Virus record (IMG/VR): IMGVR_UViG_3300044859_001178
Span: 1 to 37,459 of that record
DNA from: a virus
Length of the DNA: 37,459 bases
Strand: one strand, 5' to 3'
Shown piece after piece: positions 14,070 to 22,039 of the stretch. The number at the start of each line of letters is the position of its first letter. The stretch's first letter is position 1. The position numbers and the translations under genes are program-made. Below the pieces are notes generated by a model. That model was not told where the DNA came from and did no database searches. It was given only the letters and a program-made list of their open reading frames with translations.

Positions 14070-14804
14070 ATGAACGAGCTAATTCTAAGCACAAAATCAC
14101 GCGAATACGCGCCTCACCCTATAACGCAGGGACTTATTAAAGGCGTCATCGTGGACGTGACACCACTGAAAATGATGACCACGAAATTTGGAGACAAGAA
14201 CATCTTCAAGATTGTCTACGAGACCGAGCACATCGACACAAATGGCCGCTGCGGGCTTATGTTCAGCGCACCCTACAGTCCAAGCCTGCATGAGAAATCA
14301 TCGCTCAGGCGCGATCTAAAGAAGATCCGTGGCCGTGACCTAACAGCCGAGGAAGAGCGAGAGTTCCGCCTTGAAGAAATTCTAATGGGCTTCGCAGTCC
14401 AACTCATCGTCACGCATGAAGAGAAGGGCGACCGGACGTATGCGCAGATCAGCTTCATGCAGCCAGACAAATCCGGCGAGCCGCTGAAGCCGTCCGGAAG
14501 TTACGTGCGGGTCAAGGACAGGCCCGACAAGGAGGCAGGCGGCACCTATAAAAAAGCATCTGAACCACAAGATGACGATTCTGCAGGCCGGGAGGACTGG
14601 CAGAAAGTGAAAGTGCACATTGGTAAGTACGCAGGCCAGGAAGTCGGAGACCTGCCAGCGGATGCGATCATGGCACTTCATGACAAGTGGATTCCAAGCA
14701 TCGACCCGGTGAAGCCAAAAGCCGATGACAAGCGGCTCGACGCAGCAATTAAGCAGGCCGTGGCAATTCTTAACGCTCAACCTCAAACCACCGAGCTATT
14801 TTGA
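14070..14804 (+). CDS. SSB-like/OB-fold protein with ExoX-type C-terminal motif
   Basis: 244 residues starting MNELILSTKSREYAPHPI. Residues about 15-140 read as an OB-fold (GLIKGVIVDVTPLKMM..KIVYETE...GLMFSAPYSPSLHEKS), typical of phage single-strand-binding or related replication proteins. Residues about 175-215 (KVKVHIGKYAGQEVGDLPADAIMALHDKWI) resemble a small domain found at the ends of some exonucleases and helicases. It lies directly before a 3'-5' exonuclease, with stop and start overlapping. Likely binds ssDNA during replication or recombination. Confidence 0.6.
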   Translation: MNELILSTKSREYAPHPITQGLIKGVIVDVTPLKMMTTKFGDKNIFKIVYETEHIDTNGRCGLMFSAPYSPSLHEKSSLRRDLKKIRGRDLTAEEEREFRLEEILMGFAVQLIVTHEEKGDRTYAQISFMQPDKSGEPLKPSGSYVRVKDRPDKEAGGTYKKASEPQDDDSAGREDWQKVKVHIGKYAGQEVGDLPADAIMALHDKWIPSIDPVKPKADDKRLDAAIKQAVAILNAQPQTTELF

Positions 14805-15478
14805 AAACCTGCCTATTTGACATCGAGACCGGCGCATTGCCGCTGGAGCAGATTGAGCACCTGTGCCCGGAGTTCAAGGCGCCGGCTAATTACAAGGACG
14901 CGGCCAAAATCGCCGAGAACATTGCCGAGCAGAAAGTCACATGGGTCGAGCGTGGCGCCTTGTCCGCCTTAACCGGGCGGGTGCTGGCAATCGGGCTGCG
15001 CACGGATGGCGTTACAACCATACTGCAGGACGAGGACGAGGCCAAGAATCTGCGCGCGTTCTGGGCGTGGCTGGAAGACCGAGTGCGGGAACGGCGGGCG
15101 GTTGTCGGATTTAACTCTAACAAGTTCGACATTCCGTTCCTTACGCGCAGGAGCTGGGCACACGGTATCGCCATCCCGTCCGGCGTTTTCATGACTCGCG
15201 GCTACGTGAATCAAAGCGTGTTTATTGACCTAGCACTAGAGTGGCAATGCGGAGATCGGATGGAGTGGGTCAAGCTGGACACAGTTTGCCGCTTCTTCGG
15301 TCTTTCCGGAAAGAACGGAAATGGCAAGGAGTTTGCCGGGCTATGGGTAAACGACAGGGCTAAGGCTCTAGAGTACCTAAACAATGACATGGCCATCACG
15401 GCAAAAGTGATGGAGCGGATGCTCAGCATCTCCGAGGCGCCGACGCCTGCACCCGTGGCCGCTGACCTCGACTACTAG
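14801..15478 (+). CDS. DnaQ/PolB-type 3'-5' exonuclease
   Basis: 225 residues with DEDD exonuclease motifs: FDIET with Asp7 and Glu9, GFNSNKFDIPFL with Asp110, and LEYLNNDMAIT with Asp196 and Tyr192. This matches the stand-alone PolB-like proofreading exonuclease family. It would trim DNA 3' ends in replication or recombination. The start is TTG, overlapping the upstream TGA (TTGA); no ATG fits the conserved N-terminus. No polymerase gene is visible in the window. Confidence 0.8.
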   Translation: MKTCLFDIETGALPLEQIEHLCPEFKAPANYKDAAKIAENIAEQKVTWVERGALSALTGRVLAIGLRTDGVTTILQDEDEAKNLRAFWAWLEDRVRERRAVVGFNSNKFDIPFLTRRSWAHGIAIPSGVFMTRGYVNQSVFIDLALEWQCGDRMEWVKLDTVCRFFGLSGKNGNGKEFAGLWVNDRAKALEYLNNDMAITAKVMERMLSISEAPTPAPVAADLDY

Positions 15479-15481
15479 GCC

Positions 15482-16068
15482 ATGACCATGAAAGAAATCG
15501 CGGCTGCTCAAGCAGCCGCTGCGGCGGACGCTCAAAAAAAAACGCCGCCGCTCGTTTTGGGCGTCTTGCATCCCGTCCCGTCAAGGCCGAGGGAGTTACC
15601 GACACGACCAGAACGACCACCTTCGCACCAGTTGCCATGCGAAGACGATCGACTGCTAGCGACCGAGAATCTAACCGACGTGATTCCCAACTTCCCGCCC
15701 AGGAGCAGCGACGGGGAGAAACTGTGGAATCAAGCCTGCCTCCTGCCTCACAGCAATCTGGGGATTATTATGGCACATTCGAGCCAGACCGCGTGGATCG
15801 CGTGTTGTCGGATTGGGAAGCCGCCATTGCTTCTCTTTCCACTTCCGATGCTGGGCCGCCTTCCAGAAATTCCGCTCGACCCGCTGGTTTCACCGGAACA
15901 GTGACGATGGCAGAAATCGCATGGGTCCATCAAGTCAACAAGAGGATGGATTTCATACCTGACGCTTATTGCCCGACCTGCTGGGTACGGTGGAATAAGC
16001 AACTTTGGCCGTCCTCGTGCGTGTGCACGGGGGCGGTTTCTTTGCAGTTCAGTATTCCACGACTTTAA
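15482..16068 (+). CDS. Zinc-finger-like early protein split by a frameshift at A9
   Basis: The first 20 codons (MTMKEIAAAQAAAAADAQKK) are in the frame of the ATG at 15482. After nine consecutive A residues (15534-15542) the best protein-like frame is -1: NAARFGRLASRPVK...SGDYYGTFEPDRVDRVLSDWEAAIASL...YCPTCWVRWNKQLWPSSCVCTG, with a Cys4 cluster, ending at 16068. Slippage at A-AAA-AAA would give a 195-residue product. Without it the frame runs to 15904 as a less convincing 140-residue Pro/Leu-rich protein. This could be a programmed -1 frameshift, a mutation or a homopolymer sequencing error. Confidence 0.5.
15534..15542 (+). other. Possible -1 slippery site (A9)
   Basis: Nine A residues; in the starting frame the reading is CAA-AAA-AAA-ACG, so A-AAA-AAA could slip by -1 into AAC-GCC. 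The downstream -1 frame is the more protein-like one and stays open to 16068. Confidence 0.4.
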
Positions 16069-16069
16069 C

Positions 16070-17410
16070 ATGACACTCGAAACAACACTATTACCAACCG
16101 AAATCATACTCGACGCCAGCCAGCAATCAGCAGTCAACACGATGCATCGCGGCAGCAACGTCTTTCTCACAGGAAACGCTGGCACAGGGAAGAGCACGGT
16201 CATCACGCAGTTTATCGCCGGAAACAAAAACTCGATCACGGTGACGGCCACCACCGGCATTGCCGCACTCAACCTGCGTGACCAGCTTTACGCAAATTCG
16301 GGCGTCAGCATGATCGCAAACACGATCTATCGGTGGTCTGGCATAGGACTTGGGCCGCAGCCGCATGAAGATGATGAACAATGCTGGGATCGACTTTGCT
16401 CGGAAATGTCGAAGCCTCCGCTTAGCATCTCAAGGAAGAATGCCTTTGAACGCATTAGAAAGTGCGAATGCTTGATCATTGATGAGATCAGCATGTTGCC
16501 TGGCCGAACGTTTCAGTTTTTGGAGTTCTTGTGCCGCAAGCTGCGCGGCAACAATTACGCATGGGGCGGCATTCAAGTGATCTGCGTTGGCGACTTCCTG
16601 CAACTGCCGCCAGTGAGCAAGACAGGGAAGTACGACTGGGCTTTCCTGAGTTCATCATGGAAGATGACGGATTTTGAGCACGTCGTGCTTCAGAAGATTC
16701 ACCGACAGGACAATGACGTGTTCAAAGATCTGCTGAACAACGTGCGCGTCGGCACGATCCAGCCGCGTCACTCCGAGATCATGGCAAAGCGTGTGGCGCG
16801 TTTTCCGCGCGCTGATCTCCTCAGACTTTTTACGCACAATGTGCAGGTCGATAAGTACAACAACATGATGCTCGAAGGCATCGAGGAGCCATTGCACTTG
16901 TACCGCATGAGCAACAGCGGCCATGCAGCCTGCGACTGGATGATCAAAAACATGCTGACGCCTGAAAAGCTGCAACTGAAGGTCGGAGCACGAGTCATGG
17001 TCACGGCTAATCTGACAGAGAAAAACAGCGGTGGAGCATTAAGGGCCGTTAATGGAAGCCTAGGCACGGTGTGCGACTGCGAAAGCGACGAAGTAACGGT
17101 CGAGCTGGACTCCGGAGACTTCCTGCATGTAGACGATTACAAATGGAACATCGACCCAAGCGACGACAAGCAAGGCTGGGTCATGCAAATACCGCTCAAG
17201 CTCGCATGGGCGGCCACCATCCACAAAAGCCAAGGGCTCAGCCTCAATTCTGCACTGATCGACGTTCGAGCAACACGAGAGCCGGGGCAGACATACGTCG
17301 CACTCAGCCGGGTGCGCTCTCTGGCCGGTTTGTATTTAAAGGACGTTTTCAAAGGCGTCTGGGTATCGCAGGAAGCCATTCAGTTCACAAAATCCATTTC
17401 ACAGTCATGA
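16070..17410 (+). CDS. Pif1/RecD-like SF1B DNA helicase
   Basis: 446 residues. Walker A GNAGTGKST at 35-43, a TTGIAAL motif at about 61-67, Walker B LIIDEISML at 135-143, GDFLQLPPV at 174-182, and C-terminal motifs ATIHKSQGLSL and YVALSRVRSLAGL. These identify a 5'-3' SF1B helicase of the Pif1/Dda/RecD2 group. Such helicases help phage replication-fork movement and can unwind G-quadruplexes, which is of interest given the G-rich arrays upstream. Its stop overlaps the primase start (ATGA). Confidence 0.9.
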   Translation: MTLETTLLPTEIILDASQQSAVNTMHRGSNVFLTGNAGTGKSTVITQFIAGNKNSITVTATTGIAALNLRDQLYANSGVSMIANTIYRWSGIGLGPQPHEDDEQCWDRLCSEMSKPPLSISRKNAFERIRKCECLIIDEISMLPGRTFQFLEFLCRKLRGNNYAWGGIQVICVGDFLQLPPVSKTGKYDWAFLSSSWKMTDFEHVVLQKIHRQDNDVFKDLLNNVRVGTIQPRHSEIMAKRVARFPRADLLRLFTHNVQVDKYNNMMLEGIEEPLHLYRMSNSGHAACDWMIKNMLTPEKLQLKVGARVMVTANLTEKNSGGALRAVNGSLGTVCDCESDEVTVELDSGDFLHVDDYKWNIDPSDDKQGWVMQIPLKLAWAATIHKSQGLSLNSALIDVRATREPGQTYVALSRVRSLAGLYLKDVFKGVWVSQEAIQFTKSISQS

Positions 17411-19920
17411 TCACTACCGAAAACACACACCCGCAGGAAGCCGAGGTTGCAGGCACAGCCGAAGCGCAGATCACATGGTTTCCGGAGGCAACGGCGGTCA
17501 CGCCGGTTCGCACTGGATCGCTGCAGGAATACATCCACCAATGCAGGAGCGGCACGTATCAAGACATCGTGTTGAAGATTAGGCAGGCAGCAGCCGCAAA
17601 CGAGACCGCCAAAATGGGGATGCTTAAAAGGCGGCTGCCAGCGGCCACCTTGTCTTGCAGTATGGTCAGCCGCTCCAAGAACGCGCCAATACGGGCACGC
17701 ACGCACAGCGGCTGGTTGCAGTGCGACTTTGACGGCAAAGAGAACCTAGGTCTACTGCAGGACGAAATACGGGCACGCCTGCAGGGCGATCCACATGTCG
17801 GCGCCGTGTTCGTCGGGCCAAGCGGCGTTGGCATCAAATGCGCAGTTCGGATCGACGGCAGCCGGCACCTTGCCAGCTTCAACAGTGCCAAGGAATACTT
17901 CGCCAAAGAGTACGGCCTGCAACTCGATAAAGCCTGCAAGGACATCGAGCGCCTGTGCTTTTTATCGTTTGACCCGGAGGCATGGTGTCGTCAAGGCGGG
18001 ACGAAGGTGTTGCCAGTGACGGAACAGGCGGAAAAGGAAGTGGTTCGAGCTAAGCCGGTCAATACAGATTTAACACCATTTGCAGCCGAGCAGCACGATA
18101 TGAGCATCTCGGACGTTCGGGAGATCCTGACGTATCTGCCGAAGCGGCCAGATTACGATACGTGGCTGCGGGTTGCATCTGGGGTGTTCAGTGTGCTACC
18201 GCTTGGGGCCGCATGTGCAGTGTTGAACGAGTGGGCGCCGGAGGAGCACCCTGGGGAGTACGAGAAGAAGCACAAGAACCGCCTGAAGAACGTCACGATC
18301 CGGACGGTCATTCACTACGCACAGCAGCACGGGTTTGACGCACGAGCAGCAGCAAAGCGCAAGACGTGGATGGGCCGCCTGCTTTTCGGTGACACAGGTG
18401 CCTCGCACTCGGATCTGCTGGAGGGAGATCCGGCGCCACCGGATCTGACCGAGGAGGAAAGGCAGGTCGTAGGCGAGGACGGCGGCATGGACTTGGAAAG
18501 TGTCCTCAAACTTTACACTCGGGAACAAGTGGGTGATGCAACGGTCTTTTTACGCAGCGGCTGCAATGACTTTGCATACGACCCGTTGTCGCAGGTTTGG
18601 CGGAAGTACGCAGAGAATACCGGGCTCTGGACGAAGGACAGCGTGGGGAGCACGATTCACGATATGTCCGCACGCATCATCTCAGCCTATGATGTGTTGA
18701 TCAGTACAGCGGAGGCGGAGGCCAAAGCGGCCAAGAACAAGGAAGTGACGAAAGCCAACATGGCCGAGATCCAGCAGATGCGCCAACGCTGCGGGAGTTT
18801 GCAGAAGGCACCGTACATGGCAAACGTGCTCGGACTGGCGCAACGCTTTGATCGGTTGTGCAGGCCAGCAACCGAGTACGACCAACATAGGCACTTACTG
18901 GGGCTCAAGAATGGCGTGTGCGTGGATTTTCGAGAAAAGAAGGTGAGGCCAACCGAACGGACCGACCTGCTTAGCGTTGCGTGTCCGGTCGTCTACGATG
19001 CTGACGCAACGTGTCCGTACTTTGATGCGTTTATCGAGCGCGCATTCGGTGGAGACGCGGACATGATCGAATACTGGTGGCGAATTGTCGGATACAGCCT
19101 GACCGGCTTTGTCGATCATGATGCTCTCTTTTTCTGTTATGGTTTGGGAGCAAACGGCAAAAGTACAGGACTGATGGCGCTCCGGTATCTGCTAGGCGAT
19201 CAACTTAGCACCATGGTGGATGTGAACACGCTTCTTGGCACCAGCGGTGACGCAACGATGGACTACAAAAAAGCCATGCTTGAAGGAAAGCGCCTGATCA
19301 TCACGGACGAGCTGCCAGACAACAAGAAGATTAACGAGAGCATGGTAAAAGGGCTTTTGGGTGGTGAGGACATTGTAGCACGCAGGCCGTATGAGCGGCC
19401 TTATACGTTCTCACCGACGCACAAAATTTGGATGGTCGGCAACCACAAACCAAAGATTTCAGGCGTGGATCACGGCATCTGGCGCCGCATCCACCTTATC
19501 CCATGGGAAGTGACCATCCCGGTGGCTGAGCGCAAACCCCGGTCGGAGATTTGGGACATCTTTAAGAAGGAGCTGCCTGGCATGTTGCTGCGTGCGATTG
19601 ATGGTTATCTGGATTTTGAAGACCGAGGAGGACTTTGCCCGCCGGCTATGGTCAAGGCCGCAACCGAAGAGTATCGTATGGAAGAGGACAGTTTGCAGCA
19701 GTTCATGAGCGAACGAGTGATTGAAATGCCGGGTGCGCACTTTCCGATGCGTGACCTTTTTACCGAGTACAAGAACTGGTGCACCGCCTCCGGCGAAACG
19801 TCCGTGGTCGATACTGCAAATAAACTCACTAGAGCACTCAAACAAGCGCCTTATAGTATTTCCATCGGTTATGACAGCTCAAAGGTGAATGTCATGCAAA
19901 ACCGCATTTTGAGGAGCTAA
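17407..19920 (+). CDS. Primase-helicase: VirE_N, PriCT_2 and D5/SF3 domains
   Basis: 837 residues from MITTENTHPQ; an in-frame start further upstream would lie inside the helicase gene and is rejected. Residues about 80-200 (LQCDFDGKENL...VGAVFVGPSGVGIKCAVRID) match the VirE N-terminal/BT4734-like primase domain. Residues 235-310 match PriCT_2. The C-terminal part is a D5-like SF3 helicase with Walker A GLGANGKST (579-587), Walker B LIITDE (630-635) and the sensor-like WMVGNHKPK. It would prime and unwind phage DNA. It is the last gene before the structured intergenic region at 19921-20260. Confidence 0.88.
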   Translation: MITTENTHPQEAEVAGTAEAQITWFPEATAVTPVRTGSLQEYIHQCRSGTYQDIVLKIRQAAAANETAKMGMLKRRLPAATLSCSMVSRSKNAPIRARTHSGWLQCDFDGKENLGLLQDEIRARLQGDPHVGAVFVGPSGVGIKCAVRIDGSRHLASFNSAKEYFAKEYGLQLDKACKDIERLCFLSFDPEAWCRQGGTKVLPVTEQAEKEVVRAKPVNTDLTPFAAEQHDMSISDVREILTYLPKRPDYDTWLRVASGVFSVLPLGAACAVLNEWAPEEHPGEYEKKHKNRLKNVTIRTVIHYAQQHGFDARAAAKRKTWMGRLLFGDTGASHSDLLEGDPAPPDLTEEERQVVGEDGGMDLESVLKLYTREQVGDATVFLRSGCNDFAYDPLSQVWRKYAENTGLWTKDSVGSTIHDMSARIISAYDVLISTAEAEAKAAKNKEVTKANMAEIQQMRQRCGSLQKAPYMANVLGLAQRFDRLCRPATEYDQHRHLLGLKNGVCVDFREKKVRPTERTDLLSVACPVVYDADATCPYFDAFIERAFGGDADMIEYWWRIVGYSLTGFVDHDALFFCYGLGANGKSTGLMALRYLLGDQLSTMVDVNTLLGTSGDATMDYKKAMLEGKRLIITDELPDNKKINESMVKGLLGGEDIVARRPYERPYTFSPTHKIWMVGNHKPKISGVDHGIWRRIHLIPWEVTIPVAERKPRSEIWDIFKKELPGMLLRAIDGYLDFEDRGGLCPPAMVKAATEEYRMEEDSLQQFMSERVIEMPGAHFPMRDLFTEYKNWCTASGETSVVDTANKLTRALKQAPYSISIGYDSSKVNVMQNRILRS

Positions 19921-19932
19921 AATGGCAATTCC

Positions 19933-20045
19933 CGGTAAACCGGTAAATGCGGTGAAAATTCCCAACCTTTTTATATTTTGGCCACTTTCATTTTGGCCAA
20001 ATTCCTAGAAGCCTAGGAATACAGCCTTCGTTTACCGGTTTACCG
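19933..20045. repeat. Perfect 15-bp inverted repeat
   Basis: CGGTAAACCGGTAAA at 19933-19947 is the exact reverse complement of TTTACCGGTTTACCG at 20031-20045, separated by 83 nt. Each arm is itself a tandem pair of CGGTAAA units, with a third imperfect copy (GCGGTGAAA) after the left arm. This looks like paired iteron-type binding sites. Confidence 0.8.
20001..20020. repeat. Palindrome ATTCCTAG-N4-CTAGGAAT
   Basis: Perfect 8-bp arms with a 4-nt centre (AAGC), nested inside the 15-bp inverted repeat. Either a dimeric protein-binding site or a small hairpin. Confidence 0.65.
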
Positions 20046-20046
20046 T

Positions 20047-20089
20047 AATACTATCTCTTCTCTTTATAGAGAAAAGAGAGATTATAGTA
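20047..20089. repeat. Imperfect AT/CT hairpin
   Basis: TACTATCTCTTCTCT at 20049-20063, loop TTAT, then AGAGAAAAGAGAGATTATAGTA pairs with small bulges. There is no T-run suited to termination on the plus strand. It may be part of an origin or a regulatory structure. Confidence 0.45.
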
Positions 20090-20192
20090 AATAGAGGGGG
20101 CTTTTGCAGGTTAGATCGGATTTTGCCGTTTTTGCCTCTGCGGAGCACTGCCTTTTCTCTCGTGTAGCGCCGCGATTTTCCGGAGGTTTTTT

Positions 20193-20222
20193 TTGGCGGT
20201 GTCATTTTGAGTGCTATATAAT
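20193..20222 (+). promoter_or_regulatory. Promoter of gene 20261
   Basis: TTGGCG at 20193-20198, an 18-bp spacer and a perfect TATAAT at 20217-20222 (overlapping TGCTATATA, an extended -10-like form). It is followed by an A/C-rich leader before the ATG at 20261, so unlike the minus-strand promoters it gives a leadered mRNA of about 30 nt. Confidence 0.65.
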
Positions 20223-20260
20223 ACACCTATAAAAACCAACACAAACACTAAGGAACTATA

Positions 20261-20701
20261 ATGAAGGAAGAAACTAGAAAAGAGCCGACACAATATGCTT
20301 TGAGGATGAAAAAACGACGTCTTGCTAGTGCGGCCAGAGTGCAGGGATTGCTAGATAAGGCGGACAAGGCGCAACAAGAACGCGAAGACGCTTCTTTGCA
20401 GAGACAGCGCGAAAAAAACGCGATCGAGCGCGAATGGGCGGAAATCACGCAACCTGCCGACAAGTTGCAGTTCGCAGTGCACAAAAAGCTAGTGCTGCAG
20501 GCGAGCGTCAAAAACAAGGCAGGAAAGGCCGTGGGAGAGTGGACAGACCTCGATGCAAGACATTACGGCCAGACGATCAAGAACGGCCTAGAAATGGCAA
20601 TGTGGGCCAAATACAAGGGCAGCAGCGGACACGCTCACCGGATCGTGGAAAGGACCGACGTGGTGCTGGTCATGCCGGGAGAATTACGGTGGAAGAAGTA
20701 G
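20261..20701 (+). CDS. Charged coiled-coil protein, unknown
   Basis: 146 residues. The N-terminal half is highly charged and helical (RMKKRRLASAARVQGLLDKADKAQQEREDASLQRQREKN), likely a coiled coil. The C-terminal half (WTDLDARHYGQTIKNGLEMAMWAKYKGSSGHAHRIVERTDVVLVMPG) is globular. It has its own promoter and ends at a strong terminator, so it is a single-gene unit separate from the replication genes. Not recognised; perhaps a regulator or a DNA-binding protein. Confidence 0.65.
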   Translation: MKEETRKEPTQYALRMKKRRLASAARVQGLLDKADKAQQEREDASLQRQREKNAIEREWAEITQPADKLQFAVHKKLVLQASVKNKAGKAVGEWTDLDARHYGQTIKNGLEMAMWAKYKGSSGHAHRIVERTDVVLVMPGELRWKK

Positions 20702-20705
20702 ACAT

Positions 20706-20737
20706 AAAAAACCCCGACCAGCACTCACTGGTCGGGG
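20706..20737. terminator. Bidirectional terminator between convergent units
   Basis: A perfect 10-bp stem, CCCCGACCAG (20712-20721) and CTGGTCGGGG (20728-20737), with a 6-nt loop. The A run at 20706-20711 gives a T tail for the minus-strand genes. For the plus strand the tail CTCCCCTTTT is weaker. It lies 5 nt after the stop of the plus-strand gene and about 30 nt beyond the last minus-strand gene. Confidence 0.9.
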
Positions 20738-20768
20738 CTCCCCTTTTCCTAAACGTCCATTTTCCAGA

Positions 20769-21032
20769 CTAAGGGAATAGAGAGGCGTCCGGCTCGGTGT
20801 CAAGAGCGATGCGTGGGAGGAGCTGACTGTCCTCGGTGTCTTGTCGCTGGATCGGGCGCGCAGGCCGGTCAGGCGGTGGAGCGATAAATATGGGCGTGTC
20901 GGAAGCGGGCGTATCGTAGGGGTGGAGAAAGACGGTCGGCTGGCGGTCGGTCAGGCGGGCTTCGAGAGAGATGATCCAAGTAAGGCTGGATGCCTGGGTG
21001 ACGAGGAGCGTGATGAGGAGTGCGTTTTTCAT
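20769..21032 (-). CDS. Small exported proline-rich protein
   Basis: 87 residues from MKNALLITLLVTQASSLTWII. The N-terminal 20 residues form a signal peptide or membrane anchor. The rest is Pro/Asp-rich (IFIAPPPDRPARPIQRQD) and ends EPDASLFP, echoing PDASLFP in the lysis lipoprotein at 2744. The start follows ACACCAAT-ATG. It is the last gene of the minus-strand unit. A periplasmic role is likely; i-spanin-like function or superinfection exclusion are only guesses. Confidence 0.6.
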   Translation of the reverse strand: MKNALLITLLVTQASSLTWIISLEARLTDRQPTVFLHPYDTPASDTPIFIAPPPDRPARPIQRQDTEDSQLLPRIALDTEPDASLFP

Positions 21033-21074
21033 ATTGGTGTTGGGGGTGGTGCACATGAGGGGCACATAAGCAGA

Positions 21075-21293
21075 CTAATAAATCCCGGCGGCAATCTCTG
21101 CCTCAATCATTTCGTCGCGGGTAATTAAGGTGTCGTCGCTTTTGACGATCTTGTAGGTGACGTAGGAGTAGCCGCCTGATCCTGGCCGAGTGCGAAGGCG
21201 CTTAGCGTCTTTTTGCTGGGCCTTGAGAGCGTTGGCCAGTGTGCGGTGATTGGAGAGGGTGGTGCGGTTAAATGTGTCGATTAGGGTGTACAT
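21075..21293 (-). CDS. Small basic protein, unknown
   Basis: 72 residues, MYTLIDTFNRTTLSNHRTLANALKAQQKDAKRL... then SGGYSYVTYKIVKSDDTLITRDEMIEAE. A helical basic N-terminus and a beta-type C-terminus suggest a nucleic-acid-binding fold, but no family was recognised. The start context is CACCCCAAT-ATG, shared by other genes in this block. Confidence 0.6.
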   Translation of the reverse strand: MYTLIDTFNRTTLSNHRTLANALKAQQKDAKRLRTRPGSGGYSYVTYKIVKSDDTLITRDEMIEAEIAAGIY

Positions 21294-21340
21294 ATTGGGG
21301 TGTTGGTTGGGGTGAGTGGTAAGGGAGCGGTGAAGGAAGA

Positions 21341-21688
21341 TTAGGCAATGTTGTTGCGGGCCATGGCGGCTTTTAATCCGTCGAGCGTGATGCCCTTGGT
21401 GTCGCGCAGGGCGCTATCGGCTTGGCTGGCCGACTTAAAGCCTTGTGAGTTGATCCAGACGCGGATGGCTGTGGTTTCGTCGGCGCTGAGGTTGGCGGCT
21501 CGCTCGTCGCGGTCGGCGCGCATGCACTCCATTAACTCATCGCTGATCATCTCGTGCTTGCTTTCGTGTGGGTTGTACCCCTCACGACCTTCAAGCTGTA
21601 GGCGGGAATAAGATTTAACCAGCGCATACGCTTCTTGCAAAGCGTTGCTCAGAGCAGCCAGGCGGGCGGTGTGGGATGTTGTTTGCAT
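21341..21688 (-). CDS. Helical protein, first gene of a minus-strand operon
   Basis: 115 residues, largely helical (TARLAALSNALQEAYALVKSYSRLQLEGREG... LSADETTAIRVWINSQGFKSASQADSALRDTKG). No known domain. It is transcribed from the promoter at 21695-21722, whose -10 box ends only 6 nt before the ATG, so the mRNA should be leaderless or nearly so. The following two genes probably share the transcript. Confidence 0.65.
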   Translation of the reverse strand: MQTTSHTARLAALSNALQEAYALVKSYSRLQLEGREGYNPHESKHEMISDELMECMRADRDERAANLSADETTAIRVWINSQGFKSASQADSALRDTKGITLDGLKAAMARNNIA

Positions 21689-21694
21689 GTGGCA

Positions 21695-21722
21695 AGTATA
21701 CTCTGTTAGGGGATAGAGTCAA
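21695..21722 (-). promoter_or_regulatory. Minus-strand promoter P1
   Basis: On the minus strand: TTGACT (21722-21717), a 16-bp spacer CTATCCCCTAACAGAG, and TATACT (21700-21695), with only 6 nt to the ATG at 21688. The spacer is nearly the same as in P2 and P3. Confidence 0.75.
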
Positions 21723-21776
21723 CGGATAATTGCATTATTTTATCAAATAAATAGGAAGGGGAGGGAGGGAGATCGT

Positions 21777-21998
21777 TTATTTGTTGGACTCTTCCCATGA
21801 ATAGAAAGCGGATGTCGCGCATGGTCCGTAGAAGATGGGCTGGGCTCCGGGATGGTTGCGGGTCATCCATTTTTGCAGGTCGTATCCAGCCAAGGTCCAT
21901 GAGCTGTGATCGCCTACGCAATCGGTGTTTTTGCCTGCGTGGTGGAAGCGTGGGCCGTACATTGTCCACATTGCTTTAATCCGGATTTGTTTGGTCAT
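21777..21998 (-). CDS. Small protein, unknown
   Basis: 73 residues starting MTKQIRIKAMWTMYGPRFHHAG, rich in Trp, Tyr and His, with GDHSSWTLAGYDLQKWM in the centre. The start is preceded by GCCCAAT-ATG. Part of the P2 operon with the genes at 22040 and 22337. No family was recognised. Confidence 0.6.
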   Translation of the reverse strand: MTKQIRIKAMWTMYGPRFHHAGKNTDCVGDHSSWTLAGYDLQKWMTRNHPGAQPIFYGPCATSAFYSWEESNK

Positions 21999-22039
21999 AT
22001 TGGGCGTTAGGTAAAAGCGGGAGGGCTTGATGGGGCTTC

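Larger units (their letters stand above)
19921..20260. other. Structured AT-rich intergenic region, candidate origin
   Basis: 340 nt without a gene between the primase-helicase and the gene at 20261. It contains a perfect 15-bp inverted repeat, an 8-bp-arm palindrome, a repeated TTTTGGCCA (19976-19984 and 19991-19999), a long imperfect hairpin and, at the right end, a promoter. Inverted repeats and AT-richness directly after a replication initiator-type gene fit an origin, but this is inference. Confidence 0.4.

Noticed and set aside
15543-15904. Continuation of the ATG 15482 frame to 15904 as the main product
   Set aside because: It is Pro/Leu-rich without clear structure, whereas the -1 frame has a Cys cluster and ordinary composition. 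Kept only as the unshifted alternative.
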